A DNA stretch of 44,690 bases from JBPCOB01 sp051000715 (GTDB lineage Bacteria > Actinomycetota > Actinomycetes > JALYNC01). This document shows positions 1-7,294 of this stretch, in pieces. The notes under the pieces were generated by a model, which saw only the letters and a program-made list of their open reading frames with translations, ran no database searches and had not been told where the DNA came from. The position numbers and the translations under genes were made by a program. The stretch spans positions 1 through 44,690 of the forward strand of contig JBPCOB010000133.1 in NCBI GenBank assembly GCA_051000715.1. The letters run 5' to 3'. Position 1 is the first letter of the stretch. Every line of letters starts with the position of its first letter.

Positions 1-127
1 CCCGCCACCTGGACGCGCTGAACCACAACAACGAGCGGATGCGGGAGTTCCAGACAAACTCGGTTACCCGTGAGCTGTGGCAGTCGGAGAAGGATGCTGC
101 AATCACCCGCGAAGGACTCCTGCGTGA
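1..127. repeat. Terminal direct repeat, left copy (circular contig overlap)
   Basis: Bases 1-127 are identical to 44564-44690. The length of exactly 127 matches a common assembler k-mer size, so this is best read as the overlap of a circular assembly rather than a biological terminal repeat. Joining the copies restores one uninterrupted reading frame (44077->416). Confidence 0.95.
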
Positions 128-416
128 CCAGATCATCGTCCTCGATAGGACCTTGCTGACGATGACACCGCTTCAGCAATCCGAGAAGAGCCACGCCGAG
201 ATGGTGAAGCAGGTCGAGGCGAGGGTCAGCGCTGCGGCGGAAGTCCTCGACAACAAGATCAGCGTCGTCGCCGACAAGCTAGCCGACCTCAAATCGTACC
301 GGGACACGACGGTAGGCCGCTCGTCGGGCTACCAGGCGCTCTACGCCTGGGGAGTCGCGGCGGTCACCGTCGTGATCTCGATCATCGTGCTGGTCAACGC
401 TTTCCTAGGAAAGTAG
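1..416 (+). CDS. Coiled-coil membrane protein, C-terminal part (gene begins at 44077)
   Basis: This is the C-terminal 137 residues of a 300-residue protein that begins at GTG 44077 and crosses the contig junction. The visible part is charged, heptad-rich helix (for example HAEMVKQVEARVSAAAEVL) ending in one hydrophobic segment of about 20 residues and a short tail FLGK. The predicted shape is therefore a long cytoplasmic coiled coil anchored by a single C-terminal membrane helix. It lies after the minor tail genes and before a peptidase and the lysis genes, so a role in lysis or at the membrane is possible. No enzyme motif is visible. Function is unknown. Confidence 0.8.
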   Translation, partial: RHLDALNHNNERMREFQTNSVTRELWQSEKDAAITREGLLRDQIIVLDRTLLTMTPLQQSEKSHAEMVKQVEARVSAAAEVLDNKISVVADKLADLKSYRDTTVGRSSGYQALYAWGVAAVTVVISIIVLVNAFLGK

Positions 417-450
417 CCAGCCCATTACTACCGAAAGGGGCGACCTCACC

Positions 451-1137
451 ATGACCATCATTGAGATTCCCACCCCCCCCGGCATGGGTCGGTCGCTGAT
501 CGACCACGACCCCCGCAACCGCGACTATCCGACCCGGGGTGTCCTGCACGCCGTCGATGCGCCGCTGGTCGAGAAGACCTGGCGGCGCGGCCACGCCTAC
601 GACCAAGGCCGGACTTCGCAGTGCGTCGCGTTCACCGGCAAGGGCATGCTGAACACGGCGCCGACCTCGGCGGCGGCACCGTACCGAACTCGGGCGGCCT
701 ACTCGACGGACGACTTCTACGCGGGCGCGCAGGCTGCGGACGAGTGGCCCGGACAGTCACCGGACTACGAGGGCACCAGCGCCAAGGGCCTGTGCGCCTA
801 CCTAACCACGCAAGGCCTCATCACCGAGTACCGCTGGTGTTTCGGTGTCGACGACGTGCTCCGCACCGTCTCCCACCATGGCTCGGTGGGTTGCGGCACC
901 TGGTGGTCAAGGTCGATGTTCACCCCCGGAGAGCGTGGTCTGCTCACGGTTGACGGCGAGTGGATCGGGGGTCACGAGTGGGAGATCGTCGGCGTCGACC
1001 CGCATCGTGAGGAGGTCATCGCCTGCAATTCGTGGAGCCTGTCGTGGGGGGACCGGGGACATTTCCGGCTCACCTTCGCCGACCTCGACCGGCTGCTGAC
1101 TGCGGACGGCGACGCGTTCACGCTGGTGCCCGCATGA
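451..1137 (+). CDS. Papain-like (C1 family) cysteine peptidase
   Basis: The 228-residue protein carries the papain triad in order. Gln52 and Cys58 lie in QGRTSQCVAF, His175 in GGHEWEIVGVD, and Asn193 in CNSWSLSWGDRGHFRL, which follows the family's NSWG..WG..G pattern. There is no signal peptide or membrane helix. A good start is supported by AAAGGGG upstream of ATG 451. It sits directly after the coiled-coil membrane protein and overlaps the next HNH gene by 4 nt. C1 peptidases cleave peptide bonds; the substrate here (host protein, peptidoglycan peptide or virion protein) cannot be told. The fold assignment is strong, the biological role is open. Confidence 0.85.
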   Translation: MTIIEIPTPPGMGRSLIDHDPRNRDYPTRGVLHAVDAPLVEKTWRRGHAYDQGRTSQCVAFTGKGMLNTAPTSAAAPYRTRAAYSTDDFYAGAQAADEWPGQSPDYEGTSAKGLCAYLTTQGLITEYRWCFGVDDVLRTVSHHGSVGCGTWWSRSMFTPGERGLLTVDGEWIGGHEWEIVGVDPHREEVIACNSWSLSWGDRGHFRLTFADLDRLLTADGDAFTLVPA

Positions 1138-1460
1138 CCGGCCCGGTGAGCCTCGCGGTCCTGTCCACCGGCTGCGTGTGCGTCGCCGAGCATTCCCCGA
1201 CGGCCTACGTCCCGACCCGGCATCACCGGCTCCCGCAGTCCTGGGGTGGCCCGTCCGTCGCCGACAACCTGGTTACTTTGTGCCCATCGACTCACACGGC
1301 TGTCCACCGCTTGATTGACGAGTACGTGCGGCACGGCGGCGACCCCGGGTGGGACACCCGGCGTCACTTCGGTGCCTACGCCCGTGACCTCGCAGCCCGG
1401 GCATGGGAGCAGCGACCCGTTACACCGACCATCACGAGCCTGCACGTCGCGGCCGGCTAG
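1134..1460 (+). CDS. HNH endonuclease-like protein
   Basis: This 108-residue protein starts at ATG 1134, overlapping the peptidase stop (ATGA). The central segment reads TRHHRLPQSWGG..DNLVTLCPSTHTAVHRLI. This matches the HNH layout: a His-His pair, an Asn about 12 residues later, a Cys, and a C-terminal His in a helix. Most HNH proteins nick or cut DNA using one metal ion. The zinc-binding cysteines are largely absent, so activity is uncertain. It ends tail-to-tail with the reverse operon, overlapping it by 4 nt. HNH genes of this kind are frequent small mobile genes in actinophages. Confidence 0.75.
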   Translation: MTGPVSLAVLSTGCVCVAEHSPTAYVPTRHHRLPQSWGGPSVADNLVTLCPSTHTAVHRLIDEYVRHGGDPGWDTRRHFGAYARDLAARAWEQRPVTPTITSLHVAAG

Positions 1461-1672
1461 AGCTGCTTCCGTGGCCGCCCGGTCCTGCCCGGCCGGGTCG
1501 CCTGCCATTCGCGGATCGTGGCCTCGTGCCAGCCGGGTGAGTTGCCGAGCATCGCGTCCGGTGGAGGCAGGGTGCCACGGACCCGGTAGGTGCGTATCGA
1601 TCCGGGTGCGAGGCCGAGCAGGGCGGCGACCCCCGCCGTGTCGAGGAGGGGGCCGCGGTCCGTGGTGGTCAC
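1457..1672 (-). CDS. Small MerR/AlpA-type helix-turn-helix protein with AT-hook-like tail
   Basis: A 71-residue protein starting at GTG 1672, which overlaps the upstream stop (GTGA), so it is translationally coupled. The segment LLDTAGVAALLGLAPGSIRTYRVRGTL is a typical HTH of the MerR/excisionase type (helix, turn, recognition helix, wing). The C-terminus RPGRTGRPRKQL contains a GRPRK core like an AT-hook, which would bind the minor groove. It is the last gene of a three-gene leftward operon embedded among rightward late genes. It may regulate its own operon; that is inference. Confidence 0.75.
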   Translation of the reverse strand: MTTTDRGPLLDTAGVAALLGLAPGSIRTYRVRGTLPPPDAMLGNSPGWHEATIREWQATRPGRTGRPRKQL

Positions 1673-2031
1673 AGGGCCTCAGCGTCGGCCCGGGCTGCGC
1701 GAGCCTCAGCGCGGTAGTTGTGTGCCCAGTCGGCAGAGTCGACCAGGCTTTCCGCACGCAGCTCCTCGGCGGCACCCTCGTAGTCGGAGTTGCAGTTTTC
1801 GGCAGCCGCGTCAGCCACATCCTCGGCGTTGTCGGTGAAAGATTCCGCGGTGGCGTCGCAGGCCACGGCGTAGGCCCGGAGTGCCTTCACTTCATCGGCG
1901 TAGAAGCCGTCGAGGTCGGCATGGCCGGTGAGCCGGTAGCCGCCGTCTTCGGCGTCGAGGAAGATGCCGTGCTGGTCGAAGATGTCGCCGCTGCTGATCT
2001 CGCGGGCGATGGTGAAGAGGTAAGTGCTCAT
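1669..2031 (-). CDS. Hypothetical acidic protein of reverse operon
   Basis: 120 residues starting MSTYLFTIAREISSGDIF. ATG 2031 is chosen because it follows AAGGAGCACAAG. An alternative in-frame ATG at 2070 overlaps the stop of the preceding gene but has no such site. The protein is acidic and Ala-rich. The N-terminus looks like a small beta-rich fold and the C-terminus is helical. No known family is recognised. It is the middle gene of the leftward operon, coupled to the HTH gene downstream. Confidence 0.7.
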   Translation of the reverse strand: MSTYLFTIAREISSGDIFDQHGIFLDAEDGGYRLTGHADLDGFYADEVKALRAYAVACDATAESFTDNAEDVADAAAENCNSDYEGAAEELRAESLVDSADWAHNYRAEARAARADAEAL

Positions 2032-2066
2032 CTTGTGCTCCTTGTTTGGTGTTTCGGTCGTGGCGT

Positions 2067-2579
2067 TCATGCCATCACCCGGTCGTACTCGGCGAGGGTC
2101 GCGGCGAGGATCGTGTCCATGTCGAGCCCGGCGCCGCTGGCTGCCGCGCTTGCGTAAACGGCCGCGTTGGTGCCGAGGGCATTGCTGCCCCCGTGCTCGC
2201 CACTCTCGACTGCCACCTGGGCTGCGATGACGGCTTCGCGATCGGCCCCGACCGGGGCGCCGATACGGCTCCACGACTCGCGCTTGGTTGCGTCCTTGGC
2301 GTCACCGCACTCCTCGGCGGTGGCCTCGCCGCGGGTGAAAGCTTCGGCGGTGGAGATGGCGGCCTCGCACACGACCGCGTAGTCGGCGGGCACCAGGTGG
2401 AGCACCTGGCGGGCTGCGCAAGCACCGAGTGCGGTGTCGAGCTTGGCGGCCAGCTTGCGGTTGGAGCGGCCGGCGGGCACTGAGGTGGTTTCGGCGCGGG
2501 CGAGGAGGCCGGCGTCGGTGGCGTGCTTGGCGAGGACTGCGATCACCGGGTGAGTGGTGGTGGTGGCTGTGGTGGTCAT
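2067..2579 (-). CDS. Hypothetical protein, first gene of reverse operon
   Basis: A 170-residue protein with a Thr-rich N-terminus (MTTTATTTTHPVIAVLAKH) followed by Ala-rich helical sequence. It begins at ATG 2579, preceded by AAGGAGCACAAG, the same 12-base leader seen before the next gene. A consensus-like promoter lies directly upstream (2616-2644). No domain is recognised and there is no membrane segment. Its orientation opposite to the surrounding late genes suggests expression outside the late programme, possibly in the prophage. Confidence 0.7.
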   Translation of the reverse strand: MTTTATTTTHPVIAVLAKHATDAGLLARAETTSVPAGRSNRKLAAKLDTALGACAARQVLHLVPADYAVVCEAAISTAEAFTRGEATAEECGDAKDATKRESWSRIGAPVGADREAVIAAQVAVESGEHGGSNALGTNAAVYASAAASGAGLDMDTILAATLAEYDRVMA

Positions 2580-2615
2580 CTTGTGCTCCTTGGCTGGTGT
2601 TCTTCCGATAGGTAC

Positions 2616-2644
2616 AACTTACCGCGTCCGCAACCCCGTGTCAA
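2616..2644 (-). promoter_or_regulatory. Promoter of reverse operon (TTGACA-17-TAAGTT)
   Basis: On the minus strand TTGACA (2644-2639) is separated by exactly 17 nt from TAAGTT (2621-2616), which fits the actinobacterial TANNNT -10. This is the best sigma70/SigA-type promoter seen in the window. It faces the 2579->1457 operon, leaving a leader of about 30 nt. Confidence 0.7.
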
Positions 2645-2685
2645 CACTCTGCGAACAACTTTCTTGAGAATCTTCTGGAGGCATC

Positions 2686-4371
2686 ATGACCCTGCACGCG
2701 CTGACCGCGAACATCCGCGTCGACCTGCCCGACCGGGATGCCGAGACCGAGATCCGCCGCGACCTCGCTTTCGGCCCGGATGTGCTGCTGCTCCAGGAGG
2801 TCGGGGGCCGCGCCGCGGTCTTCGACCGAATTGCCGGCGAGGGCGTCTACGGCGAGGTGCGCTTCGGCCGACAGTCGGGCATCGGGGGCGGGGCGGCTAG
2901 GAACAACGTGATCCTCTACCGCCGGGCACGGCTCGGGCTCACCGACCGGGAGAGCACGTTGCTGCACCGGAGCATCCTCTTCCGGAGCGCGACCCGGTAC
3001 CTGACCTCCGCGCTGTTCCTCGACCAGCAGACCGGGCGACCGGTCCCGGTCAACAACGTGCACATGGTGCCGCACGCCGACACGAGCGCCGGCTGGCTGA
3101 CCAGCTACCCGCGCCGCCGCCTCGTCATCGCCGCGCTCGATGTCATCACCGCGAAGATCGCCGTGCAGAAGGCATCCGGCGCTCTGGTGATCACCGGCGG
3201 CGACTGGAACAACAACGACAAGGCGGACGCCGGTCAGGACAAGGCGAACGTGCAGGCTCGCCTTGGTGCGGTGGGCGCACGCTCCAACTTCGACGTGCTC
3301 GGGACCGCCGCCTACACCGGCACCCACGGCCGCGACTTCTACGACTCGATCTACGTCACCGGCCCGGCGGCGTTCGCCCGGGAGACCGTGCATCCGCGTG
3401 GCCTGTCCGACCATCACGCCGTGTCCGTCTGGCTCGAAGTGGCACCCATCAAGCCCGCACCGGTCCCGGCTGCATCTGTCCCCGTCGTCACACCCGCACC
3501 TACCCCGACCGCCGCACCGAAGGAGCCCCTCATGGCCGCACGCATCGACGGCATCGACTTGTCCCACTGGCAGAGCGGCGCGCTCGACTTCAACGCCGCG
3601 AAGCGCGCCGGCGTCCGCTTCGTGTCCCACAAGGCCTCCGAGGGGACCGACTACCGGGATGCGAAGTACGGGCAGCGTCGCCGTGAATGCGCGGCGGCCG
3701 GTGTCCCGTTCGGTGCCTACCACTTCGCCCGGCCCAGCCGGTCCGGTGGCACCGCACAGGCGAAGTTCTTCCTCTCGGTCGCCGACCCGAAGCCCGGCGA
3801 CCTGCGGCCCATGCTCGACCTCGAAGACCGCGGAGGTCTGTCCATCGGGCCACTGAGCGGATGGGTCGGTGACTTCGTGGCCGAGGTCGTCCGCCAGATC
3901 GGTGTGCCGCCGTTCATCTACACGTCTTTCGACCTGGATGACACTTTCGACTGCCCGCTGTGGGTGGCGCGGTACTCGAACGCCATGTCGGCCCCGCACA
4001 TCCCGGCGCCGTGGAAGCGGTACACCATCTGGCAGTTCTCGGACGGTGTCTACGGTCACCCGTCGACGGTGCCCGGCATCGGTAAGTGCGACATCAACAC
4101 GCTGAACACGTCCGACCCGGCGGCGCTGGTGAAGGCGTTCATCCTCACTGCTCCCGCCGCACCCGAGCCCGCCGTCGTCGAGCCGAAGCCCGCACTGACC
4201 CCCACTCAGGAGCCCACCGTGCCGAACAACCGGATCACCCAGGCCCGCGGCCACCTCGCGACCGCCCTGAAGCTGCTCGACGACGCCCAGAGCATCGAGC
4301 ACCGCACCGGCTGGGTGCGGATCGCCACCGGTGTCATCCGCACCGGCTACAACCGACTCCCCAGGAGCTGA
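2686..4371 (+). CDS. Endolysin: EEP-superfamily nuclease/phosphatase domain fused to GH25 lysozyme
   Basis: A 561-residue protein with GGAGG four bases before ATG. Residues 1-252 match the endonuclease/exonuclease/phosphatase fold: Asn9, QE37-38, H127/H130 region, GGDWNNN at 171-177, D220 and SDHH at 241-244. A Pro/Ala linker (253-281) leads to a GH25 lysozyme at about 284-480, with IDGIDLSHWQ, FVSHKASEGTDYRD, PFGAYHF, LDLED (Asp378, Glu380) and IWQFSDG. GH25 enzymes hydrolyse the beta-1,4 link between MurNAc and GlcNAc. A second Pro linker precedes a C-terminal helical segment of about 50 residues, probably wall-binding. There is no signal peptide, so the holin (4747) would release it. The role of the EEP domain is unknown; nucleic acid or phospho-ester cleavage is plausible. 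Confidence 0.88.
   Translation: MTLHALTANIRVDLPDRDAETEIRRDLAFGPDVLLLQEVGGRAAVFDRIAGEGVYGEVRFGRQSGIGGGAARNNVILYRRARLGLTDRESTLLHRSILFRSATRYLTSALFLDQQTGRPVPVNNVHMVPHADTSAGWLTSYPRRRLVIAALDVITAKIAVQKASGALVITGGDWNNNDKADAGQDKANVQARLGAVGARSNFDVLGTAAYTGTHGRDFYDSIYVTGPAAFARETVHPRGLSDHHAVSVWLEVAPIKPAPVPAASVPVVTPAPTPTAAPKEPLMAARIDGIDLSHWQSGALDFNAAKRAGVRFVSHKASEGTDYRDAKYGQRRRECAAAGVPFGAYHFARPSRSGGTAQAKFFLSVADPKPGDLRPMLDLEDRGGLSIGPLSGWVGDFVAEVVRQIGVPPFIYTSFDLDDTFDCPLWVARYSNAMSAPHIPAPWKRYTIWQFSDGVYGHPSTVPGIGKCDINTLNTSDPAALVKAFILTAPAAPEPAVVEPKPALTPTQEPTVPNNRITQARGHLATALKLLDDAQSIEHRTGWVRIATGVIRTGYNRLPRS
3520..3534 (+). promoter_or_regulatory. Internal ribosome-binding site and ATG for GH25-only lysozyme
   Basis: AAGGAG at 3520-3525 lies 6 nt before an in-frame ATG at 3532. 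The ATG encodes Met283, exactly where the linker ends and the GH25 domain begins. Translation from here would give a 279-residue lysozyme without the EEP domain. Sequence and spacing are good; use in vivo is inference. Confidence 0.5.
4208..4221 (+). promoter_or_regulatory. Internal ribosome-binding site and GTG for endolysin C-terminal domain
   Basis: AGGAG at 4208-4212 stands 6 nt before an in-frame GTG at 4219 (residue 512), at the second linker-domain junction. It would yield a 50-residue polypeptide starting VPNNRITQARGHL. Free wall-binding subunits made from internal starts are known for several endolysins. Here it is a prediction. Confidence 0.35.
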
Positions 4372-4372
4372 C

Positions 4373-4744
4373 ATGACGATCACGGACGTGCAGACCGACG
4401 CCAGGGACGGCACGACCCATCCCTATGGGGTCCGCGTCGGCGACCCAGTCCACTACTGGCGCGCCGACGCCCCTCCGCTGTCGGAGACGTACGAGGCCCC
4501 CGCCTGCTGGCACGGCCTGGTCCTGGGATTCTCCTACGACGATGCGCGCTCGATCTGGCTCGCTGACCTCGTGGTGGTGGACCCTCACGAGGGCTCGCTG
4601 CACCTTGTCCGAGCAGCTCCGCAGTCAGAGTCGACCGCCTCAACCGTGCGCATCGGCGGCGAGTGCGGCGAGCCGTCGTGGGGGGTCGGCGCTTCGTGGC
4701 ATCGACCAATCACGGGCCACCTACGAACCAATCTGAGGAGCTGA
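4373..4744 (+). CDS. Hypothetical protein between endolysin and holin
   Basis: 123 residues starting MTITDVQTDARDGTTHPYG. ATG 4373 follows AGGAG with good spacing, one base after the endolysin stop. The sequence contains HYWRADAPPLSETYEAPACWHGLVLGFSYDD and VRAAPQSE, a small beta-rich, soluble type of protein often found among actinophage late genes. No family is recognised with confidence. Confidence 0.65.
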   Translation: MTITDVQTDARDGTTHPYGVRVGDPVHYWRADAPPLSETYEAPACWHGLVLGFSYDDARSIWLADLVVVDPHEGSLHLVRAAPQSESTASTVRIGGECGEPSWGVGASWHRPITGHLRTNLRS

Positions 4745-4746
4745 CC

Positions 4747-4950
4747 ATGAACGTCATTCGCACCGAGCCCGCGCTTGTTGTCGCCGTCGTCCTCGCCGTC
4801 ATCGGCGTGGCGTCGGCGTTCGGCCTCGGCCTTACCGATGGGCAGGCGGATGCGATCGTGGCTGTCGTCGGCGCGGTTCTCGCGCTCGTCGGTGGCGCGG
4901 TCACCCGCACCCAGGTGACACCGGCCGCCAAGCACGCAAGGGAGAACTGA
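4747..4950 (+). CDS. Holin (two transmembrane segments)
   Basis: A 67-residue protein with GAGGAG before ATG 4747. Two hydrophobic segments (about residues 8-28 and 37-56) are separated by a short turn GLTDGQADA, followed by a charged tail KHAREN. This small two-helix layout next to the endolysin is typical of actinophage holins. These oligomerise in the inner membrane and make the hole that lets the endolysin reach the wall. The start is 2 nt after the preceding stop. Confidence 0.8.
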   Translation: MNVIRTEPALVVAVVLAVIGVASAFGLGLTDGQADAIVAVVGAVLALVGGAVTRTQVTPAAKHAREN

Positions 4951-4951
4951 C

Positions 4952-5293
4952 ATGGCTTTCACCGATGCAGCACTGAATGCCGCTGTCGACGGTATCGCGG
5001 CGGCCGGGTCGTGGATCTCCGCGCACACCGCTGACCCTGTCGCCACGGGCACGGCTCAGGCCGGGACTCGGGTGCAGACCACGTGGGGTGCTGCCGGGTC
5101 GGGTGCGACCGGTGGGGATCGGACGGGTTCGCAGGTGAGCATCGGGGTCGCCGCCGGGGTCACGGTGACTCATTGGGGGCTGTGGTCGGCGACGGCGGCG
5201 GGGACGTTCTTGGGTGGTTTCGCGCTGGGTGCACCGGAGGCGTTCGGGGCGGCGGGGAACCTGCTGCTGACGCCGACCCTCGACGTCGACTGA
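4952..5293 (+). CDS. Small tail-associated protein
   Basis: 113 residues, ATG preceded by GGGAGAACTGAC. The segment GVTVTHWGLWSATAAGTFLGGFALGAPEAFGAAGNLL is a Gly/Ala/Thr-rich beta sequence. It is seen in small structural or tail-fibre-associated proteins of actinophages. Its place directly before the long tail fibre gene supports a role in the tail tip or fibre. No catalytic residues are seen. Confidence 0.6.
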   Translation: MAFTDAALNAAVDGIAAAGSWISAHTADPVATGTAQAGTRVQTTWGAAGSGATGGDRTGSQVSIGVAAGVTVTHWGLWSATAAGTFLGGFALGAPEAFGAAGNLLLTPTLDVD

Positions 5294-5302
5294 GGCTGAT
5301 TC

Positions 5303-7294
5303 GTGGCAACCGTCACGAAGACGTTCTCGTTCGCGGCGGGCGTAGAAAGTTTCACTGCCTCCTCCGACCGTGTTGCCGTAAGCACGTGGGATGGGGCTGT
5401 CGGCAATCCGCCGGGGTCACTGAGGTCGAGCGTAGCTGGGCGCAGCGCGTCTGGGTCGACGGACCGGTACACCGCCGGCTTCACGTGGATGGACCTCAAC
5501 GTCCCGGCTGGGGCCACGGTTACCGGGATACGGCTGCTGTCTCTGTCCACACGATGCACCGACTACACGATCGGCAGCACCACGCGTGTCGGACAGTGCT
5601 ACCTATATCTGTCTGGTTTTGGCAACATGGAGCTAGTCCCTGGTCGCAGTGTTGCCGGTGTCGACACGGGATGGCAGGTCACGCCGGCTCAAGCGCTGGT
5701 GGCGATTCCGGTGACGTCGCCGTCCACTGACAGCATCACAGTTGGTTTGTTCTCCGACCTCGCCACCGGCGCGAGCGCCAAGGCGGTCGTCACCGTCTAC
5801 GTTGACGAGCTGGTCCTGGAGACCACCTACACGCCGGCGGCCGCGACCGGGGAGACACACACGGCGACCGGGACGCGCGCACCCGCGCTGGTGGCCGCCC
5901 GCAGCACGGCGGCTACCCGCCGACCTGCGGCCCCCGTCGCAGCGGCCGTTGTCGTCGCGTCGGTGGCACGGGCCAGCATCCGCCCCCGCGTGGCCAGTGG
6001 CATCGCGACAGCCACCACCCGGGTCGCGGCGACCACCACCCGGACGAGGGCGAGCATCAGCGTCGCCGCGGCCTCGGCAACCAGTCAGCAGGTCGTCAAC
6101 CACCCCGTTACCGTCCGGGGCGGCGCGTCGACGGCCGCTAGTGCTGTCGTCACCACCCAGCATCCGGCTACCGTCGCTGCCACTGCCACCACCGACGGCC
6201 GGGCCGTCTCGGGTAGCAGCCGCCCGTCGAGCCGCCGCGCTTCCGCAACCGGGACCGCGCGCGCCACGACCACCAGCAGCCGGAGTCGACCGGTCACTGG
6301 ACCCGCAGCCGTTGGCGCACGGACCACAGCCGCGAGCACCCGGGCGTACGTGGCCACCGTCCCCGCGACGGCCGTAGCCCGCACCGCAGCGAGCAGCAGC
6401 CGCCCGAGGCCCGTCACCGCCCCAGCGACCACCACGGCACGCGCTAGCGTCACCACGGCCCGGACTCCCCCCTCGACCGCACCAGCGACGGTCACCGCCC
6501 GCGCCGGACTCACCACCGCCCACCCCCTGGCAGCCACCGCGCCAGCCACCGCGGTCGCCTCGGCCACTGCCACCAGTAGCCGACCAGTCACCGTCGCAGC
6601 CACCGGCACCGCCTCCGCTTCGGCGACCGTCGCCCGGGTTACCACCGACCATCCGGTCACCGGCCGCGCCGGAGTCGTCGCCACTACACGAGCCGTCACG
6701 GCCACCACCCGGACGTCGTCGAGCACCGCGCGTGCTACTACCGGCGCGGGCGTCGACAGTGCCAGCGACCGCCCCCGGACAGTCACCATCGCGGCCACCG
6801 TCAGCACCCGAGCCACGGCGAGCAGCAGCCGCCCCACAACCAGTACCGCGTCAGCCACGGCTACTAGCCGCGCCGTCACTGTCAGCGCCGCCACCCCGCC
6901 CGAAACTCACGCCACAACCGGACACGCCACCGCCACAGCCGCGGCCACGCACAGCCTGACCACGGTGCGAGTGGTCACCGGCACCGCACCAGCCCGGCTC
7001 GTCGCCGCGACCAGCACACTGACGACCCGCCTAGCCCTCGGCACCGCACCCGCAGTCACCCGCGGTAACGCCGTCACCGCCGCGGCCCCGCTGTACCGGC
7101 CGGCGCTCCACCCCCGAGCGACACTCTCATCCAACCGGACGGACGCGAACATGCGCATCACTCACCCGAGGGCAACCCTGACACCCAATCAGACGGACGC
7201 CATTCTGCGCGACGACACCACGGCGGCCACCCTCGCCCCCAACCAGACAGATGCCATCATTACCGACCACCACCCGAAGGCGGAACTCGCATGA
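5303..7294 (+). CDS. Tail fibre with long low-complexity repeat shaft
   Basis: 663 residues starting at GTG 5303. Residues 1-180 form a beta-rich head (DRYTAGFTWMDLNVPAGAT, VYVDELVLETTYTP) like a structural or carbohydrate-binding module. Residues about 185-600 are nearly all Ala, Thr, Ser, Val and Arg in a degenerate repeat of about 20-22 residues, with recurring pieces such as SSSRPRPVTAPATTTARAS. The end has three exact-length 18-residue repeats of the type HPRATLTPNQTDAILRDD, followed by a partial copy. The design of globular head, repetitive shaft and repeated tip suggests a trimeric fibre for receptor contact. The composition is unlike its neighbours. Confidence 0.7.
   Translation: MATVTKTFSFAAGVESFTASSDRVAVSTWDGAVGNPPGSLRSSVAGRSASGSTDRYTAGFTWMDLNVPAGATVTGIRLLSLSTRCTDYTIGSTTRVGQCYLYLSGFGNMELVPGRSVAGVDTGWQVTPAQALVAIPVTSPSTDSITVGLFSDLATGASAKAVVTVYVDELVLETTYTPAAATGETHTATGTRAPALVAARSTAATRRPAAPVAAAVVVASVARASIRPRVASGIATATTRVAATTTRTRASISVAAASATSQQVVNHPVTVRGGASTAASAVVTTQHPATVAATATTDGRAVSGSSRPSSRRASATGTARATTTSSRSRPVTGPAAVGARTTAASTRAYVATVPATAVARTAASSSRPRPVTAPATTTARASVTTARTPPSTAPATVTARAGLTTAHPLAATAPATAVASATATSSRPVTVAATGTASASATVARVTTDHPVTGRAGVVATTRAVTATTRTSSSTARATTGAGVDSASDRPRTVTIAATVSTRATASSSRPTTSTASATATSRAVTVSAATPPETHATTGHATATAAATHSLTTVRVVTGTAPARLVAATSTLTTRLALGTAPAVTRGNAVTAAAPLYRPALHPRATLSSNRTDANMRITHPRATLTPNQTDAILRDDTTAATLAPNQTDAIITDHHPKAELA
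7109..7291 (+). repeat. 54-bp (18-residue) tandem repeat, 3.4 copies
   Basis: Copies start at 7109, 7163 and 7217, with a partial copy from 7271. Each encodes (H/T)PxATLxxNxTDAxxxxx; the middle copy is HPRATLTPNQTDAILRDD. The period is exactly 54 bp, and copies 2 and 3 share NQTDAI. Confidence 0.85.

Noticed and set aside
2590..2618. Rightward promoter for the endolysin (TTGGCT-17-TACAAC)
   Set aside because: Both boxes are weak and overlap the much better leftward promoter; not claimed.
2641..4413. 590-codon minus-strand frame opposite the endolysin
   Set aside because: Composition is that of an antisense shadow; the plus strand has clear EEP and GH25 motifs.
5633..6894. Long minus-strand open frames opposite the tail fibre (339 and 269 codons)
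   Set aside because: They arise from the repeated Ala/Thr/Arg codons of the fibre and have Gly/Arg- or Val/Ala-only sequence with no ribosome site.
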